From positions 8,494,001-8,558,000 of the forward strand of contig CM082587.2 in the NCBI GenBank assembly GCA_040954595.2: 64,000 bases of DNA, written 5' to 3'. The position numbers were made by a program, and so were the translations under genes. Under the pieces are notes generated by a model. It was not told the DNA's origin. It did no database searches and saw nothing but the letters and a program-made list of their open reading frames with translations. This DNA comes from Balanoglossus misakiensis. Taxonomy: Eukaryota > Hemichordata. Of this stretch, positions 12,694-27,600 are shown one piece after another. How positions within the stretch are numbered: position 1 is the stretch's first letter; each line of letters starts with the position of its first letter.

Positions 12694-15600
12694 TCATGAA
12701 TACTGCTGCTGTTGTTGGTATATATCTGGTGCATAGGCCTGGTTGTAGCCATAGGGCGATGCGTTTGGTGGGGAAGTTTCAGGCCCAGAGTGCCCACCTG
12801 TTGAAATGAGCAGAAAATACAACCATACAACAAAAAGGACATTATTAAACACAGCAATTCAGATAGTGATTTTAAATCTCTGTAGACAGTACACACACAT
12901 AATATCATTATGCCACATGAGAATTTAAACATTTAACCGTAAAACCTTGATCATTCAAACAACATGAGTTAATAGACAAAAGGAAATTCTGATTATATCT
13001 GTCTGCACAGATGAAGATATTTTGATTTATTTCCCCTTCATGCACATTGGAGAGAAGAATTCATGGTGTATAATTCAATGTGTATTGACACGATACACAT
13101 CATTACAATTGTATCAACTGTTTGACTTTCATCAATGCTGTCAAAACCTCAATAACAACATCAGTGAGAATTACACCTTGAACCCAATGTATGACTTCTA
13201 CATGATGAAATGTGGTGAATAATGAAAAGCAATATGATCACCGGCAGCACAGCATGATGCAAGACAAAAATTACCCAAACTCAGCTTTTTCATCTCAAGA
13301 ACATATTCAACAGTGTTTGACTTCTGTGTAATTGTTAACTTAGTATGATACAAGACTCGTGTGAAATCACTTCACACATATAAACACAGCATCAATTGTA
13401 TTTGTAGATAGAGCAATGAAAATACACAACTGACATCAAACAATACTGAATACATCCTTAGAGCCCAAATCGTAAGCTGGGGTAATTTTCGCTGCAAATA
13501 TCAAAAATATAACTTGATTTGAATTTGTAAACTACTCCTGATCATGTTCAACTCAATCTCACTTTGTTCAGTTAATAAGGTTGGCTAAAATATTCTATAC
13601 CTTGGACACACCCAGAAATTACAAATACACACATAAAGCATGGATCAATTGAAGTGTCTTTAAACATATAGTCATACTGTTGTGTTGAATGAAAGTATAA
13701 GGAAAAGTGTTTTAAGACCCATGGATAACTTTCACGGCTGGTTTTCAAAGACCAATCTACCTCTACAACAGTGAACCCTCTAAGGAACAAAAATTTTAGA
13801 AGCTTTGAATCAATTTGAGGATTTCTAGAAATTTCTCTGAGTCAGCCCTATACCATGTAGTGTGCATAAATTTTTTGAGTCACCAGTGAGTTTGTTGGCT
13901 TAGAGGGCAAACTGCTCTGCCCATCCTGCCTGATATTCTGTTACTCTCACAAAAAAGAATAAAAAATTTGTGCTTATAGCCAACATCAGACTCAAAAGGA
14001 GAACTGTGGTTGAGACCTGTCTATTTGATAATAATTGTCAGCAGATTATACATCTTCTCTGATGTTTCGAGATTTGAAACCCTTCACACATTCGCATTAG
14101 CCATAGTTCAAACCTGTGTGCTTCATACAATCAGGATGCGCGGACTGGCCAGTACAGTTATTGCACGCTGACAAGATTGTAAATTTAACAGGCATGTGCT
14201 GTGTGGTGTACATGATCCAATGTTTGGATCATCCACTCAATAGCTAAGCTTTCTCCCTAAAAAGCTGGAATACAGGCTTGTGTTTTGCTTTACAGTGGCA
14301 TGTGAGAACCAGGGATTAAGAACAATATCACTGGCAAGCAATTGGACATGTATTTTTCTTGTGAAGAATTCAAACGGTGTAAGAGTGGATAAAAAATTCA
14401 ACTCTCATTCTGTTGAGGGACAATTCAATATTTAAAGACACTTCAATTGAAGCATATTGATATATGTAGCCATGCATGCATTGTGCATGAGTAATGGTAT
14501 TTTGACGATGAACCTACGCTTAGATACATAGGTTCACGTACCTATAGAATCTAAGGCTGTCACTGACCTTGCAGTACCTTGCCTGGAGCCATGACTGATG
14601 GTGCACTAGTTATTGGTACATAACCAGCGTATGGTGAAGGTTCAGTACTACGGCCACCACCACCATTAGCCATCACATAGCCTTGAGGTCCAGCCATTGG
14701 ACGGTCCTGGTAGGTGGTTGGTGTTGTGGCCATAGTAGTTACTGGTACCTCACCAACAGAACCTGTGAAAATAAAATACACATATACCCTCAACGTAATG
14801 AATCACTAATGTTACATATATGACCAAAAAATTATTTGGTTTCTTTTCACCCAATTTACTGTCTTTTCCTGATCTCCGACACAGACTATGGTCGCCGCCA
14901 TCTTGTCTGTTGTTAGGACAGCACACTGCCGTATGTCACTGACTGTGTGCAATTTTTGTAAAAAACCAGAGTCACTGGTTAATGGCACATGTGCATAAGA
15001 CGATCGTTGCCCTTTAATTGTATCGTGGTTTGGACAGTTGAGATACTAACCATCAAGTGGCACTCCTAACTGGATCAAGACATACTCGGCAGCAAAATTC
15101 TTCGCTTCATCAACAGTTGGGCACAGCTTATTGGGTTGGAAACTGTTTGGGAAATGTCCTGCTAAGGCTGGTACAGAAACCTGTTGATTAAAGCAAACCC
15201 ACCTCGATGTAACACACATGATACACACTAGCTGGTTGGTTGCAGAGTGCAAATACGCAAACAAACCAAACTGCGAGTGCAATATACAAGAGCAAGTTGA
15301 CTGTTTCATTAATTTGGCATTATTAATATTATGATAGAAACTTCATCCACACGCTAGTTGCCAGTGACATTAGTATAATACAGATAGGAAAGTGTACAAA
15401 TAGGGAAAAGTCTTAGAAAGTAGGAAAAGCAAATGCTGTCCACCATTTCAGATTGGTTAGTCACGTTCCTCAGTTGTTGGAAGCAAAGAGTGTTAGAAGT
15501 AGTGTTACCTTGTAAAGGAACAGTTGTACACTACTGTCAGGGGCTCTGGTAGAATGCAGAGTGTACACAGGAGTGCCCCAGTTGTTCTTGTTACAGATCT

Positions 15601-18600
15601 CTTCCAAGTACTAAGACAAGAGAGAATAGGCAAAGAAATGTAGAGAAGGAGAAAAAGAGGAACCATTCGTGTCTATAGGCACATATAACCAGCAGCGACT
15701 AAAACCACACTTACATGAAGATGTGAAGATGATGAGAGGGATGATGCAATGGCATGGGATTGACAACAGCGTGCCCTCTAAACCACTGACATTAATGCAC
15801 ATAATAGATTTCATTTTGTTTGTAATTTCAAATTTGACAAACAGCTTGCTAAAAAAGGGTCCAAAATTGACACAAAAGAACCATTCATTGCCTGTATGTT
15901 TGAGGGCACACTGATGGCCAGTGTCATGTATCTACTTTGACCATTATTATTTCTTTATCATTTTTGAATAATGCATTTCATGCTAAATATTCATCAATTT
16001 CAAGTAAATGTTATCAATTCTTATTTGATTTGGGGATTGGAGTTACTGATTTTATCATTTTTATATGCCTGCGGCGAAAGGGATAGATGTCCATGGATAC
16101 AAGAATAACTTGATTTAACAATGATTTGATGGTGATTAATGTGTTGGAGTTACTGCATCTCAACACAAACTATGATGGCAGAAAGCTATCGTGTTGTGCA
16201 AAGTCATACCAGCTCAGAATCACCAACCAGTCCACTTTTTTTAAACATTCAAGAATTTCTGAATTCTAAATCCAAAAGTAATTTAGTCTGATTGAAGAAG
16301 CAGATGAGCAATACAGTCCATTGTTTAAAAATAATTGGCATTTTGATAATTATTTAGATTACAATAAAAATGAACAAATTTTCTTTTCAGACCATCACAA
16401 CCCTTTGACAACCACAGATAAGTGCAATTTGAATTTGAAATAAGAAATATGTTTTGATTCCTAACTGAGAAGTGAGGCAGGAAATGGAATGTGGGTGTGC
16501 CCAGACTTTGATGTAAGGAAGCTTTGTGTTTATGAGGATTCTCTGGAAATGATATGAATCCATTACGGAAAATTTCTTTGCTGGTAAGTAGGAGAAAAAG
16601 CAGCAAGTGATTATGAGAGTTAAATGAGAGCTAAATAAAATTCAGTGGTTGAGTTAGAAAACATATAGACAGAAATTGTGCATTGGGATGAATTCAAGAC
16701 ACTGTGGTGGCACACATGATGTCTATACCTGGACTGGTGATTTGATACTGGAAGGTTTTAATGTCAGCGGGTTAGTTGGTGTCAATTCCATGCCAGGCAT
16801 AAGATCATAAAGACGGGGCTACAGAAAAAAGGAAATAAAAGAGAAAAATAGACGCACAAAAAAAAATTAATACATTCCAAAGCAGCAAAAGCCCATAAAA
16901 TATAAAACTTAAGAATCAACTTCCCAGGAAGACAGATGGCACAAATAATAGGATCTTTACTTTAAAAGAAATTTACTGTGTAGGCAATTAATTTTGAAAC
17001 CAGGTGTTTTCAAAATTACAAAGCGTACATTGTAGTGCTATGTATGAATCTGCCTATAGTTATCTAACTCAACCTATCAATGTGATATTCAATCTTACAG
17101 GAAGGTATGCACCAATAATTGTACATTTATGAAAATAAAAACATTTTATAAAAGTGAAAATATAGGGGTAACTGTATTGCCTTAAATATTACTTCTAATA
17201 AATTTACATTTGATGCTGACAACTTCATGAATTACATGAAAATTCAAGTTATCAGTATTACCAACTGATACCAGTCTTACACTGGTCAAATTTCATTCAC
17301 AAATATACTCTAGGAAATGACTGAGAGGGATATACTTTAACAATTTAATCCCAAGTTCACCCCCAGTTTCATCTTCAGAGGTCCAACCACACCATAGAAA
17401 ACAATGGATTTGGACTGAACCATGGTGGTGAAAGGGTTAATGGTACACGATTGGTGGCATTCTACCCGGTAAGTTTGAAAGGTACTTAGAGCACCCACTA
17501 CACACATGTATGCATATAACATAAGGTGCACATGAATAAAAGGGTAGCACAGGAATGTGAATATTACCACTTACCTCTACTGGATTCTTCTTGTCAAAGT
17601 ATGATCTGCCAGTATATCCTCTTCCCATGTTATAACCCATGTATCCACGACCACCTGCACCTCTGGAACCAGCTGCACTGCGACCACGTCCTCGAATCAT
17701 ACCCCTAACACCAAGATGGCCATGATTGGCAACTCTATATTACAAAAGCAGGCAAAAGACCCGGTCTAAACAATTCTAATCCCCTACATTTATATGTAGC
17801 CACAAATTCTTGCTTTAATCCCCCACCCGGTCTCTTGAATTTTGAAACGTGAAGATGGCAGGAGATGACCAGTCTAAAGGCAGAATTGAGTTGACATACA
17901 TGTAATTCTTTCAAATTTGTTTTAGGTTACTATTAATCAAAAATACCAATGATAATTTTAAATTAATGAGCATCTTTTCATCGAAAATTGGAAATTTTAT
18001 TTTTTTCATTTATCAAATACTGGTACATTTGGTAATTTGTTTGAAATGTGTTGCTTTTGGCTCAAGATATCATTATGTCTGTAATTGTTTGCATCATGAC
18101 ACAGTAAGAAGACTATATTGAAGTTGAACTTACTCTCCAAATCTAGTACTTCCAGCTGCTGTATACTGGCCATAGTAGCTTGGTGGTGGTGGGGCTGCAG
18201 CTGCATAGTTGGGATCAAATCCATAGGGTGGTGCATAACTTTGGGCAAAATTACCACGACCACCTCCTCTTGTATAACGTACGTAATTTTCTCTGTCAAC
18301 TGGTTTGGCAAGAACAACCTCTATTGTGGATCCATCAATTGCTGCACCTGTCATTCAAGCATTAATGGTGTTTATAATCAATTAATATGTGTTTTCATGA
18401 TAATAAATTACCATTACAGCAATAACTATTGTAAGAGTTGGCATAACTTTTTGACTTTGTACAAGCTATGAGAAAAAGTAGTTTAATTATATAAAGATCT
18501 GGTTTTAAATTAGCAGTGCGGCTTTGCTCTTCTGGTCTAAGCTAATCTCAGATAACATTAACATGATCAATCTCCATGACCAGATATGTACAATAGTTTT

Positions 18601-21600
18601 GATCTAACATGACTTTGTATAATGAGCGGAACTGACTGAAACCTTTTTTTTTTCATAAACTCTGAAATTAAGTCAAAGACTGAAAGAGCCAAGAAGAATA
18701 ATTATTGTTTTTGGAGGGCTACTGCTAGTACTTCTGAAGGAATACCATACGCAGAATATAGAGATGGATGTAGAACCAGGAGTATGAATAATCCCTGGTA
18801 CTGAAACATTAAGACAAATCTGATTAACATAATTGCAAATAACTGGATCAAAATTAAAACTTACCATTCATAACATTCATTGCTTCAGTGGCATCATCCC
18901 GAGTTGTAAAATGTACAAAAGCATAATCTCTGATCTTCTTGACCCTTTCCACACATCCTTCTTTAACTTTGTTAAATTCTTTCTCAATTGTTTCTTCAGT
19001 TGTGTTTAGCATCAGATTACGCACATAAAGTACCTTCACCTGTAAAACAACAAAAAACGAACATTAGATTAGAACATAGTGCCACAAATGCCAATACATA
19101 GACTAGTTCACAAATAATAAAATGAAAAAAAAAAAAAACCACAGCACAGCTCACTACACAAACAGCACTTCATTTACACCGTAACACACATTTTGCATAT
19201 GACGCAATTTTCAATCAGATCACCTCATAAAAATGCAAATTCGCACCACGTGAGAAATGTAACATAGAAGACCTAATAACACAATTGTGTTGTGATTAGA
19301 TCAGTACATTATTGTTCTGTCACCATTAACCACTTGACCAATATGGGCATAACTCTACATTCATTCATGAATGAACGCAAACAGATTCAGAAGAAAAACC
19401 GTCAAAAGAAATAAGAACAATTTACAGACTGGGAAGTAACTTTTAAATTTATGAGTGACAAGAGTACGGCTAAAAATAACTTCCTATATACTTTTCAGTA
19501 AAGCTACCACTTTTGACCTGATAGAAAAAAAACCATCATAGGATTATATGTAATTGACCAAGTTTTTGGCCTATTTGCCGTGATTAGAGGTGTACTCAAC
19601 ATCATCCTGTAATAAATTTCAATAGCATGACTCTTTTCTGTTTACACCAGTTTCACATCTACCTTCTCTGGAAATTTCAACATTTTCAAAGAATTGTGAA
19701 AATAAGCATGTAGTGTGTGGTCCATCTAGAGCCCTGATAACACCTAACTGTTAAAGCATCAATGTGTTGTCATTTGTTGTGAGGTCGATCAGATATTGGA
19801 ATTGTCAGGGCTCTGAGATTTTGGCAAAACTGAAAGCACAGTCAGACAGACACACATCTTTTCTATTTTATTGCATGTGAAACCATGACATTGATGAATA
19901 AACACATGGCAAATTTATCCATTTATTTATTTTAGGTGAGTTTACTCTCATACCTTACGAGCGGGATGGAAGTTGTGTGTGGTTGAACGTTCATTCACTA
20001 CATATACACATGTACATTAACATAAACTGTGTCTTGTATCAAGCAAATTTAATGGAAAAAGGGCAGCGAGAGAGAGACTTTGTCCCTTTAACACTGCACA
20101 TATGGAAAGTGTGAATTGTCCATGTTAATGAACACTAACAGGAAATACAAATTAACTGGTTGTTCTAAATGTTCTCAGGGGACAACTTAATGGCGTTTCA
20201 CTTAACTTCCTACTGTGTTGCATATATGTACAGTGTATCAGTTACAGTGAAAACAGTTCTATGGCCACCAAGTCATAATGGCAGAACCAAAGTGAGATAT
20301 CACGATGTTATGCCTGATAGCCTCCATAAAGTGCCCACAATCAGTGTGTACAAGAACATGATTTAATTCTTCTTTTCCAGAGAAAGCAGACAAAAGCAAC
20401 CGGGTGATAAAATTGATCAGCATTGGATAGAATTCAGACAAAAATCCATGCCACAATCTGTGAATTTGTACAGGTACTGGATATATTAGAGACTGTTACA
20501 ATATATAATCTATACAGAGGCAGGAGATCACACCCCATTGGCAAGATAAGCAATGAACATAGCAACTATGGTATGCACTAATGGCACAGGTTGGTACAAC
20601 TGCACTGAGCAAACATCTCCTCCATTCTTTATAATTTTCACTGCCACATTGCAAACTTAATTATGAAGAATTTAGAAGTGGTCACATTTTGGTCTTTCTT
20701 GTACATGTATCTTCTATCATTTATGTGTTTTGAACACCAACAGAAGCAGTACCAATCATGTCTTCTCCTTTTCTAAAATTTAATAAATGTCAATGATGTT
20801 TAGACTTTAATTCAACAATCGTAAATTCTTTGATGTGAGACATGCCAACATGTGCTGTGCATATGTTTTGTGAACTATCATACATGTATTTCAGTAGAAG
20901 TAAAATGACGGAAACCCAAATGAGGAAATATAAAAGTATGGCAGTTGCAACTGTTAGTTAATCTGTCAGTGTAGTTAATATTACCTAATAAGTTACAAGT
21001 ATAACTGCTTTATCAAGGCATGCATATTCATAAACCCTTGGTTTAGATATAGATGTTCTGCAGCAAATGGCCAACACATAATATCACTGGTATGTGAGGA
21101 TCCACTCATATATTCACTATATTTTCTTAAAAAAATCTTTGTATGCAGTGTTTGGGATATACAACACTGAGAATTAGAAAATGTCTTAAACCAATAAATG
21201 ATTTTGCATAACATTGCAGAAATTAGGACAAGTAAGAGCTGGTGGGGCAGTGAGATTCAACCCTTTTAAATTTAGACAATTTCACTTCAGAATTCGAAAA
21301 AGAAAAAAATCGAACTGGGTTAGTCACAAATGTCCAACCCAAGAATTATACTGCAACAATTCACAAACCAATGAAGAATTATACTGCAACAATTCACAAA
21401 CCAATGAATTTTATGGCTTCTGTAACTTCCTCTAAATAAAATAAAATAAAATAAAATGAAATATACTATTTAATCAAAAAGCCACATTTGTATATCAAAA
21501 ATATAAATAGTAAATGTCACACCAACTGAACCGTGCATTTTATGGCGATAAAATAACACCAAACAATGAGCCATTATTGTCTGTATGCATACAATGCATC

Positions 21601-24600
21601 AACATTGTTGGCAAAGACGTCAAAGAAGCTAGTATTAGAGACAAGTACTGGTTGCTAACAGAGTGAAACTACATAATAATGCAATCTGTGACTAGTATTA
21701 ATGTGGATGACTGTGTAGAATTATAGGTACATTGCTAGCTCTTAACATTCTACTGTTTCATATTTCCAGATCCTTGGTAACAAATGGAATTTCTCTGGCC
21801 TGAGGCTTATGAGGGGGTTAGTATTCAAACTGATGTAAATTACTATTTATTAACAAAAAGTTTGTGGTATTTTCATAGCCAGACCATAGATGGTGTTCTT
21901 TTTCCCTATCTTGAAAAAGACATGTTTACTTTTTTTAATTCCTGCACAGGTCCTCATATGTGTGTCTAAGGTGTTGGCTTAAAGCATTCATTATACTTGT
22001 TCCTTGTTAATATTCTACTTGCCACAACCTACAACCCGGATTCATTCTGTGCATGATTCATACAGAGATCTGTACAGTTAGGACCACTAATTACCAATCT
22101 GTCAATATATCCACTTTTAATATCACATCACTGTAAAAAGGTCTATCCACAGAATTGAACCAGTCCACACACCTGATATCACATTTTCTATTTCTCATAA
22201 GTCCATTTGTACACATTCTGATGCAGCTAGTTGTATTGCTTGCAAAGTGCCCCTCCCACCAGCACTTCATAATCTGTGTTGCCTATATCAACACTATTCA
22301 TTATTGTCAGTTTTCTGAACAAATTTGACAAAGGAATGTGTAAATGCTGTCTACCAAATAAGCAACAGTCTAACTTTGTCAGTTTTACGAGCTAAGCAAA
22401 GTTGTATTTATGAGAAGAGACATGTCCAGACAATGAACCACATAACATATATGTAAAATTGTGATCTGAAGATTATGAACATTTCATTATTGAAAGAGTT
22501 TGGGGGGGGGGGAAATGAGAAGTGTTTGAATGAGAAAAACATGGAAATTTGACATTTTGTCTCACTGGCTCTCATACTATATATAGGAGTTTCAAAAAAA
22601 CTGGACTATTCAAAATTTGATAGCAATTACCGTTTGCTCGCTGTTATCATAACTGGACCCTGCATAAGCTTTATATTGGCAAACTTGTTCTGGACTTTGG
22701 ACAGTGGCAAATTTTAGCTGCTAGTCCCAGCAAAAAAAAAAAAAAAAAAAACTGACCAGAATCATCTAGTCTTTTACTGTTCAATTATTTCTTACAAATA
22801 CTTATGAATGCATGTGATCAGTTTTCATATTAATCTGGATTGGACAACCTAGTTTGAGTAATTGTGCAATATGTGGGTGTGATTGAGCCACGTGGCAATA
22901 CCTGCAGTACCACAATCTTGTATCTAATCTGACATCAATAATGACCTACCGGGCTAGCTGGAAAAGTCAGACATATTGTGTATCAGACTACATGTTAAAT
23001 TTCAAGTATTTTAGACCACAAAAGTCAGAAGTACATTTCAGTTATACTTGCAGATTCATGTTATCTGCATACTATTAATTTTGTTATTACTCATAGATGA
23101 ACATAGAAATAGGATTATCAATACTGCACCTAATGAATATTTATTGTCTAGACTTGTCTGTCTGTTGCTCCCATTCTGGTTTGAATAACTTAATTATTAG
23201 CGCACATGTGTGTACCTCCATGTTAAAATGGCAGATTTTGCCTTTTTGCAATGCACTGTGGGCTTTTGATATCCTGTCTGTTGACAATTCAATACTACTG
23301 GTAGAACTTGGAAAGGTGCCTGGATATCTTGATTTACTTTTTGATTTCTACGCTTGATGGCTGTGTTTACTTTTGATTCATGGATTTATTTAATTTAAGT
23401 TGGCTTTACAGGTTTAAAAAAATGCAAAGACATTCAACTCATTTTCAGGAGCACTGTTACAAAAATATGCATTACTTTCAAGTGTTTTAGTAAAGCTAAT
23501 TGATCCACTTACAAGAAGAATGTTAAGAAGGTCTCTTTGTCACCATTTATTACTAGTAAAGTAGTATACTATTAGACAAAAAACAACATATAAGTTTAAG
23601 TCTTTCATTACTTCCTGGTTAAAATCACAGTGTTCATACAGAATGGCTGTGTAAAAGGACATGTTTGATCCTATCAATCACAGTCTGGGAGAAAGCTTTT
23701 CATCTTACATGACACCGATAGCTCTTTTCTCATATAAATCAAGGAGAAAATACTTGTCTTCACTGGCTAGGCTTACAGTTACACTGGTGGTTGTCATCTA
23801 CACTTGCTATCACTTTGGACAGTAAGTTTAAGACACAGCTATACTCTTTTTAGTATTACCAAGGCAAAAGCAGCATGCAACAGTTGAATATGGAATGACC
23901 ATGCACGGACTGGTGTTGGAAATTTACCAATCTGAACTTTGCTCAGCACTCAGATAATCCTATCAATGACAATGTGGAGACAATGGAGTTCAAGGCATAT
24001 ATCAATCTAGTTAGTAATACGCATACCTGTTATGACTAGTCTGATCACATGTGCTGACTTGCACAAATGACACGTTGCTTGGCAATTTATAATACTCCTT
24101 TTTGCTTTAATTCAGAAGTCTAGTTTTTGACAATTTCAAATTTAATAAAGCGTATAGTTACATTTTATAATAATTGGCATATATTAAATATATATTCACT
24201 GGATTACATATTAATTGTATAATTGGATTATAGGTTTGGTCTTCTTTACAATAAGGCTTTAAATTTTGCATCTTATCACAAATGGTATCTCCTCAGGCTA
24301 TACAATCAGAATTTACAGTAAAGACAGAACAAACAAAACTGGCTTGGGACAAAAAGAAAATTTGATATGGCTATCTAAACAAGTGGCTACATGACAAACT
24401 GTCTCTGTCCTAATTTCTGGTACACAACATAGTGAAAAAAATGACTGTGAAGACATTACTTATAATATTTTCAAATGATAAATATTTGCATTGAAGATCG
24501 AGGCATGCTAATTGCTTATTGTAATTTATGAAGCTAACAGCTAGAAAATGAGAACTTTGTATAGCCACTATATCCAGACAGTGGCTGATATTTGTTGTCA

Positions 24601-27600
24601 CATTACCTGCTGGGACTAGTATACCTTACAGGTAAGGTATATTCTTCTCAGCTATTACCTGGCACTGGCACATAAAAATAAGAAAATTAAAGTTCTAAAG
24701 AGCGAAACCTAGTGTTGTAGTGGTTTTAAAGACTTCAAATATGTTAAAGGCCCGGCACTGCTGTTCCCAATATTATGGTAGTTAATCACAGGGTATGGTT
24801 TTAGCTGTGGTAACAAATGTGGGCCAGCCAAGAGCATGGTTCCACCTGACCCACCTGACGACCTCTGACCTGGACTTTACATTACATGTGGAGACACATA
24901 AAATCAAATAATAATGGCGTGAGAAATCAAGTAATTCAGTGAAGAAATTAAACTGTCTACACACCGGGTGAATAAATTATTACATCAGGCGAGCAATACA
25001 TTTAACAATTTTAAGACAAATTAGATTTAGATAATATCTCATTTATGGAAATCAGAATCTTGATAGAGCTGCCATACACACATGCTTTTAACTTACAAGT
25101 AACAACTAAGCTTCGTTGAAACTTTCCAGGGTCAACTTTAAAATGTGAATTGTCAGAAACCTTGAGTAATTTATTAACATCCATGAGTTCCAAAGTTTTC
25201 CTTTTTATTACAACTTTTAACGAATCTCACATAAATTTTTTCAGGTACAGGTAGGCAGAAAGGGTACGCTGGTGTCCTAATTAAAGTGGCTCATTACCTC
25301 AGGTCCCCCACCACGAATGGAACTTGTTGAAGGCTTTACTTGGCCACTTGGCCTTTTTATTCTCCTTAGAGTATTGTCAATAGTTGTTCAGAATCCAGAG
25401 GAATTGCCAGTCTTGTACAGACCTGTTAAACTCCATTGGGTATACTGTGAAGGTCATTCAAGGGCTATCATCATTGTCCGATGGCTCCCTTTCACAGAGG
25501 ATAGCTTGGTGTGCTTACATATCTCATCCTTGGTTATAGTCTAGTGAACAACAATGACTCATGCCTGAATTAGGAAAGTGTGGTACGTACCACCACCACC
25601 ATAGAAATTACTATCTTGATATTCTGCAGAATGCTAAACAGTAGGTAGAAAGCTGAATTTGTTGGAGAAATGATGAAAATAACTAGTTTATTGGCTCTGT
25701 CCACAAATTAACACATTTTTTTTTTTTTACTTTTGCTTGGTTTGTATATCTCACACTCTTTGCCTTCAGGGGTAGGGTCAACCTTCACAATCAAACCACT
25801 TAGTTTAATAGAATTAGTTTGCTCAATAACACTTCCAAGATTTGATTACTTCCATTTCACAGAGCATTTTATCCTATTAAAGACATATTAGTATCACTTT
25901 AATAGAATCATGTTGTGTATTGTGTTTTCGATACTGTGGGTTTATTATTTGCATTCTTCTATAATGCTAACTTCTGTAGTAACACTAACACTGTCATACC
26001 TCTATCTGCATTCCTGTAAACACTTTCACAAAATGAAAGTGCTCACATTCATTAGTTTCATACACCATTATCTTTTGCAAATACATGAGGACAGACATAC
26101 AGCGGTACACAATTGAGTTGTATTATAAAAAAATACAATGAAGAAGACAGTAATGTTCTCTGGTTACAGTTTTAAGCATGGGTGTCTGCAGAATGAGACA
26201 CTATACAAACATTAGTCAGGTAGTTTTTTTTTTCTTGAAGGCAAATTAGTTAATCAGTATTTCAAAATATAAATACCAACCAGGCTCACTGACTGGATTA
26301 TCTATTAAAGGAATATAAGATTGAAACAGGAAGTGCTACAGTATGTAAACCTTCCAGGTGAATAAAAACAGAAATTTATCCTCCACCTTCAGGATTCAAG
26401 TATGCATGGACGATTGCACAACACGCCACACAAACTTGGCATATGTCCAACACGCCATTTCATTGTTGGAGCATGTCTATACTTCTACAAGCTTCCAATC
26501 CAAAGTTCACGATCACAGTAACTTTTCATACCAAGTGTCTTTAATCTGGCAAGAAGATTTTCATTCGTAAAGGTAAGAATAGTTAAAACCAGCCGATCAT
26601 TTAGGAGAAAGGAGTGCTGGTATAAAATAAACAGCTGCTAAGATAGCATAACACACACGTGTATAGCTGTATGGAAGGGTAACTATAGAATCAATCAATC
26701 CTGCTGGCACATGTCCAATATTGTTCAGTGAAAATGTGAAGTTTCATCGGAATTCAATTGATATTACCCTAAACAATGCATTATACACTTAAAAAACAAT
26801 GGCATTTTACTAGTCCACGTTTCTTTAACTTATTTTTGAAGAACACAGATATACTTTGTCATGTTTATACAAGAGAGGGCTTATCCCAATATCCACAGGC
26901 TGCCAATGATACCTAAAATTAAATGTTGTACAACTGCAATTTACTTAAAATATAGTCATGACTTTATAAAATTAAGACAAGAAATTTACAGGTTAACTAT
27001 TAGCTACAACTTGGAGTGCAGGTCATAGATGGCTTCATCTTACTTTTGAAAACTCTTCACTGCAGGTTTTGAAATTATCATCAACTTATCAAGGTATACA
27101 TACAAAATTTGCTGAAACAAATTCGTTTTCGACTTGATCATTTTCAAACTGACAGCTTAATTCGTCAATTGAAATCTTTATTCAAATGGGACAGTATTTG
27201 TTTGTTGCCCTTTGCAAAATATATTTGTTCTGTGATACTCGATTACTTATTAATTTGTAGCACTGCATTCAGCAATTCATAACTATACCCAATATCTAGA
27301 GTTATACTGCATATATGTTTCTCTGTCCACATAAGTTATAATGTTAAAACAATCAGAATGCTAAATATTTGATATTCATTCGTGATTTTGACAGGGAAAT
27401 AAAAGAAATCAAAACGAAACCACGGAATGTCCCGGTGTCCCGCCATGTTGGTTGTTGAACAGCAATGGAGACGACTCCACCCCCTTAGAAAACATGGCCA
27501 CAAGTGTTTCTCAACCCTTACAACTTTTAAAAACTGCTAGCGCTACCGCTATTCTCTGCATATTCATTTTGTTACATTTATATAGCAAGTGCTTCGATTA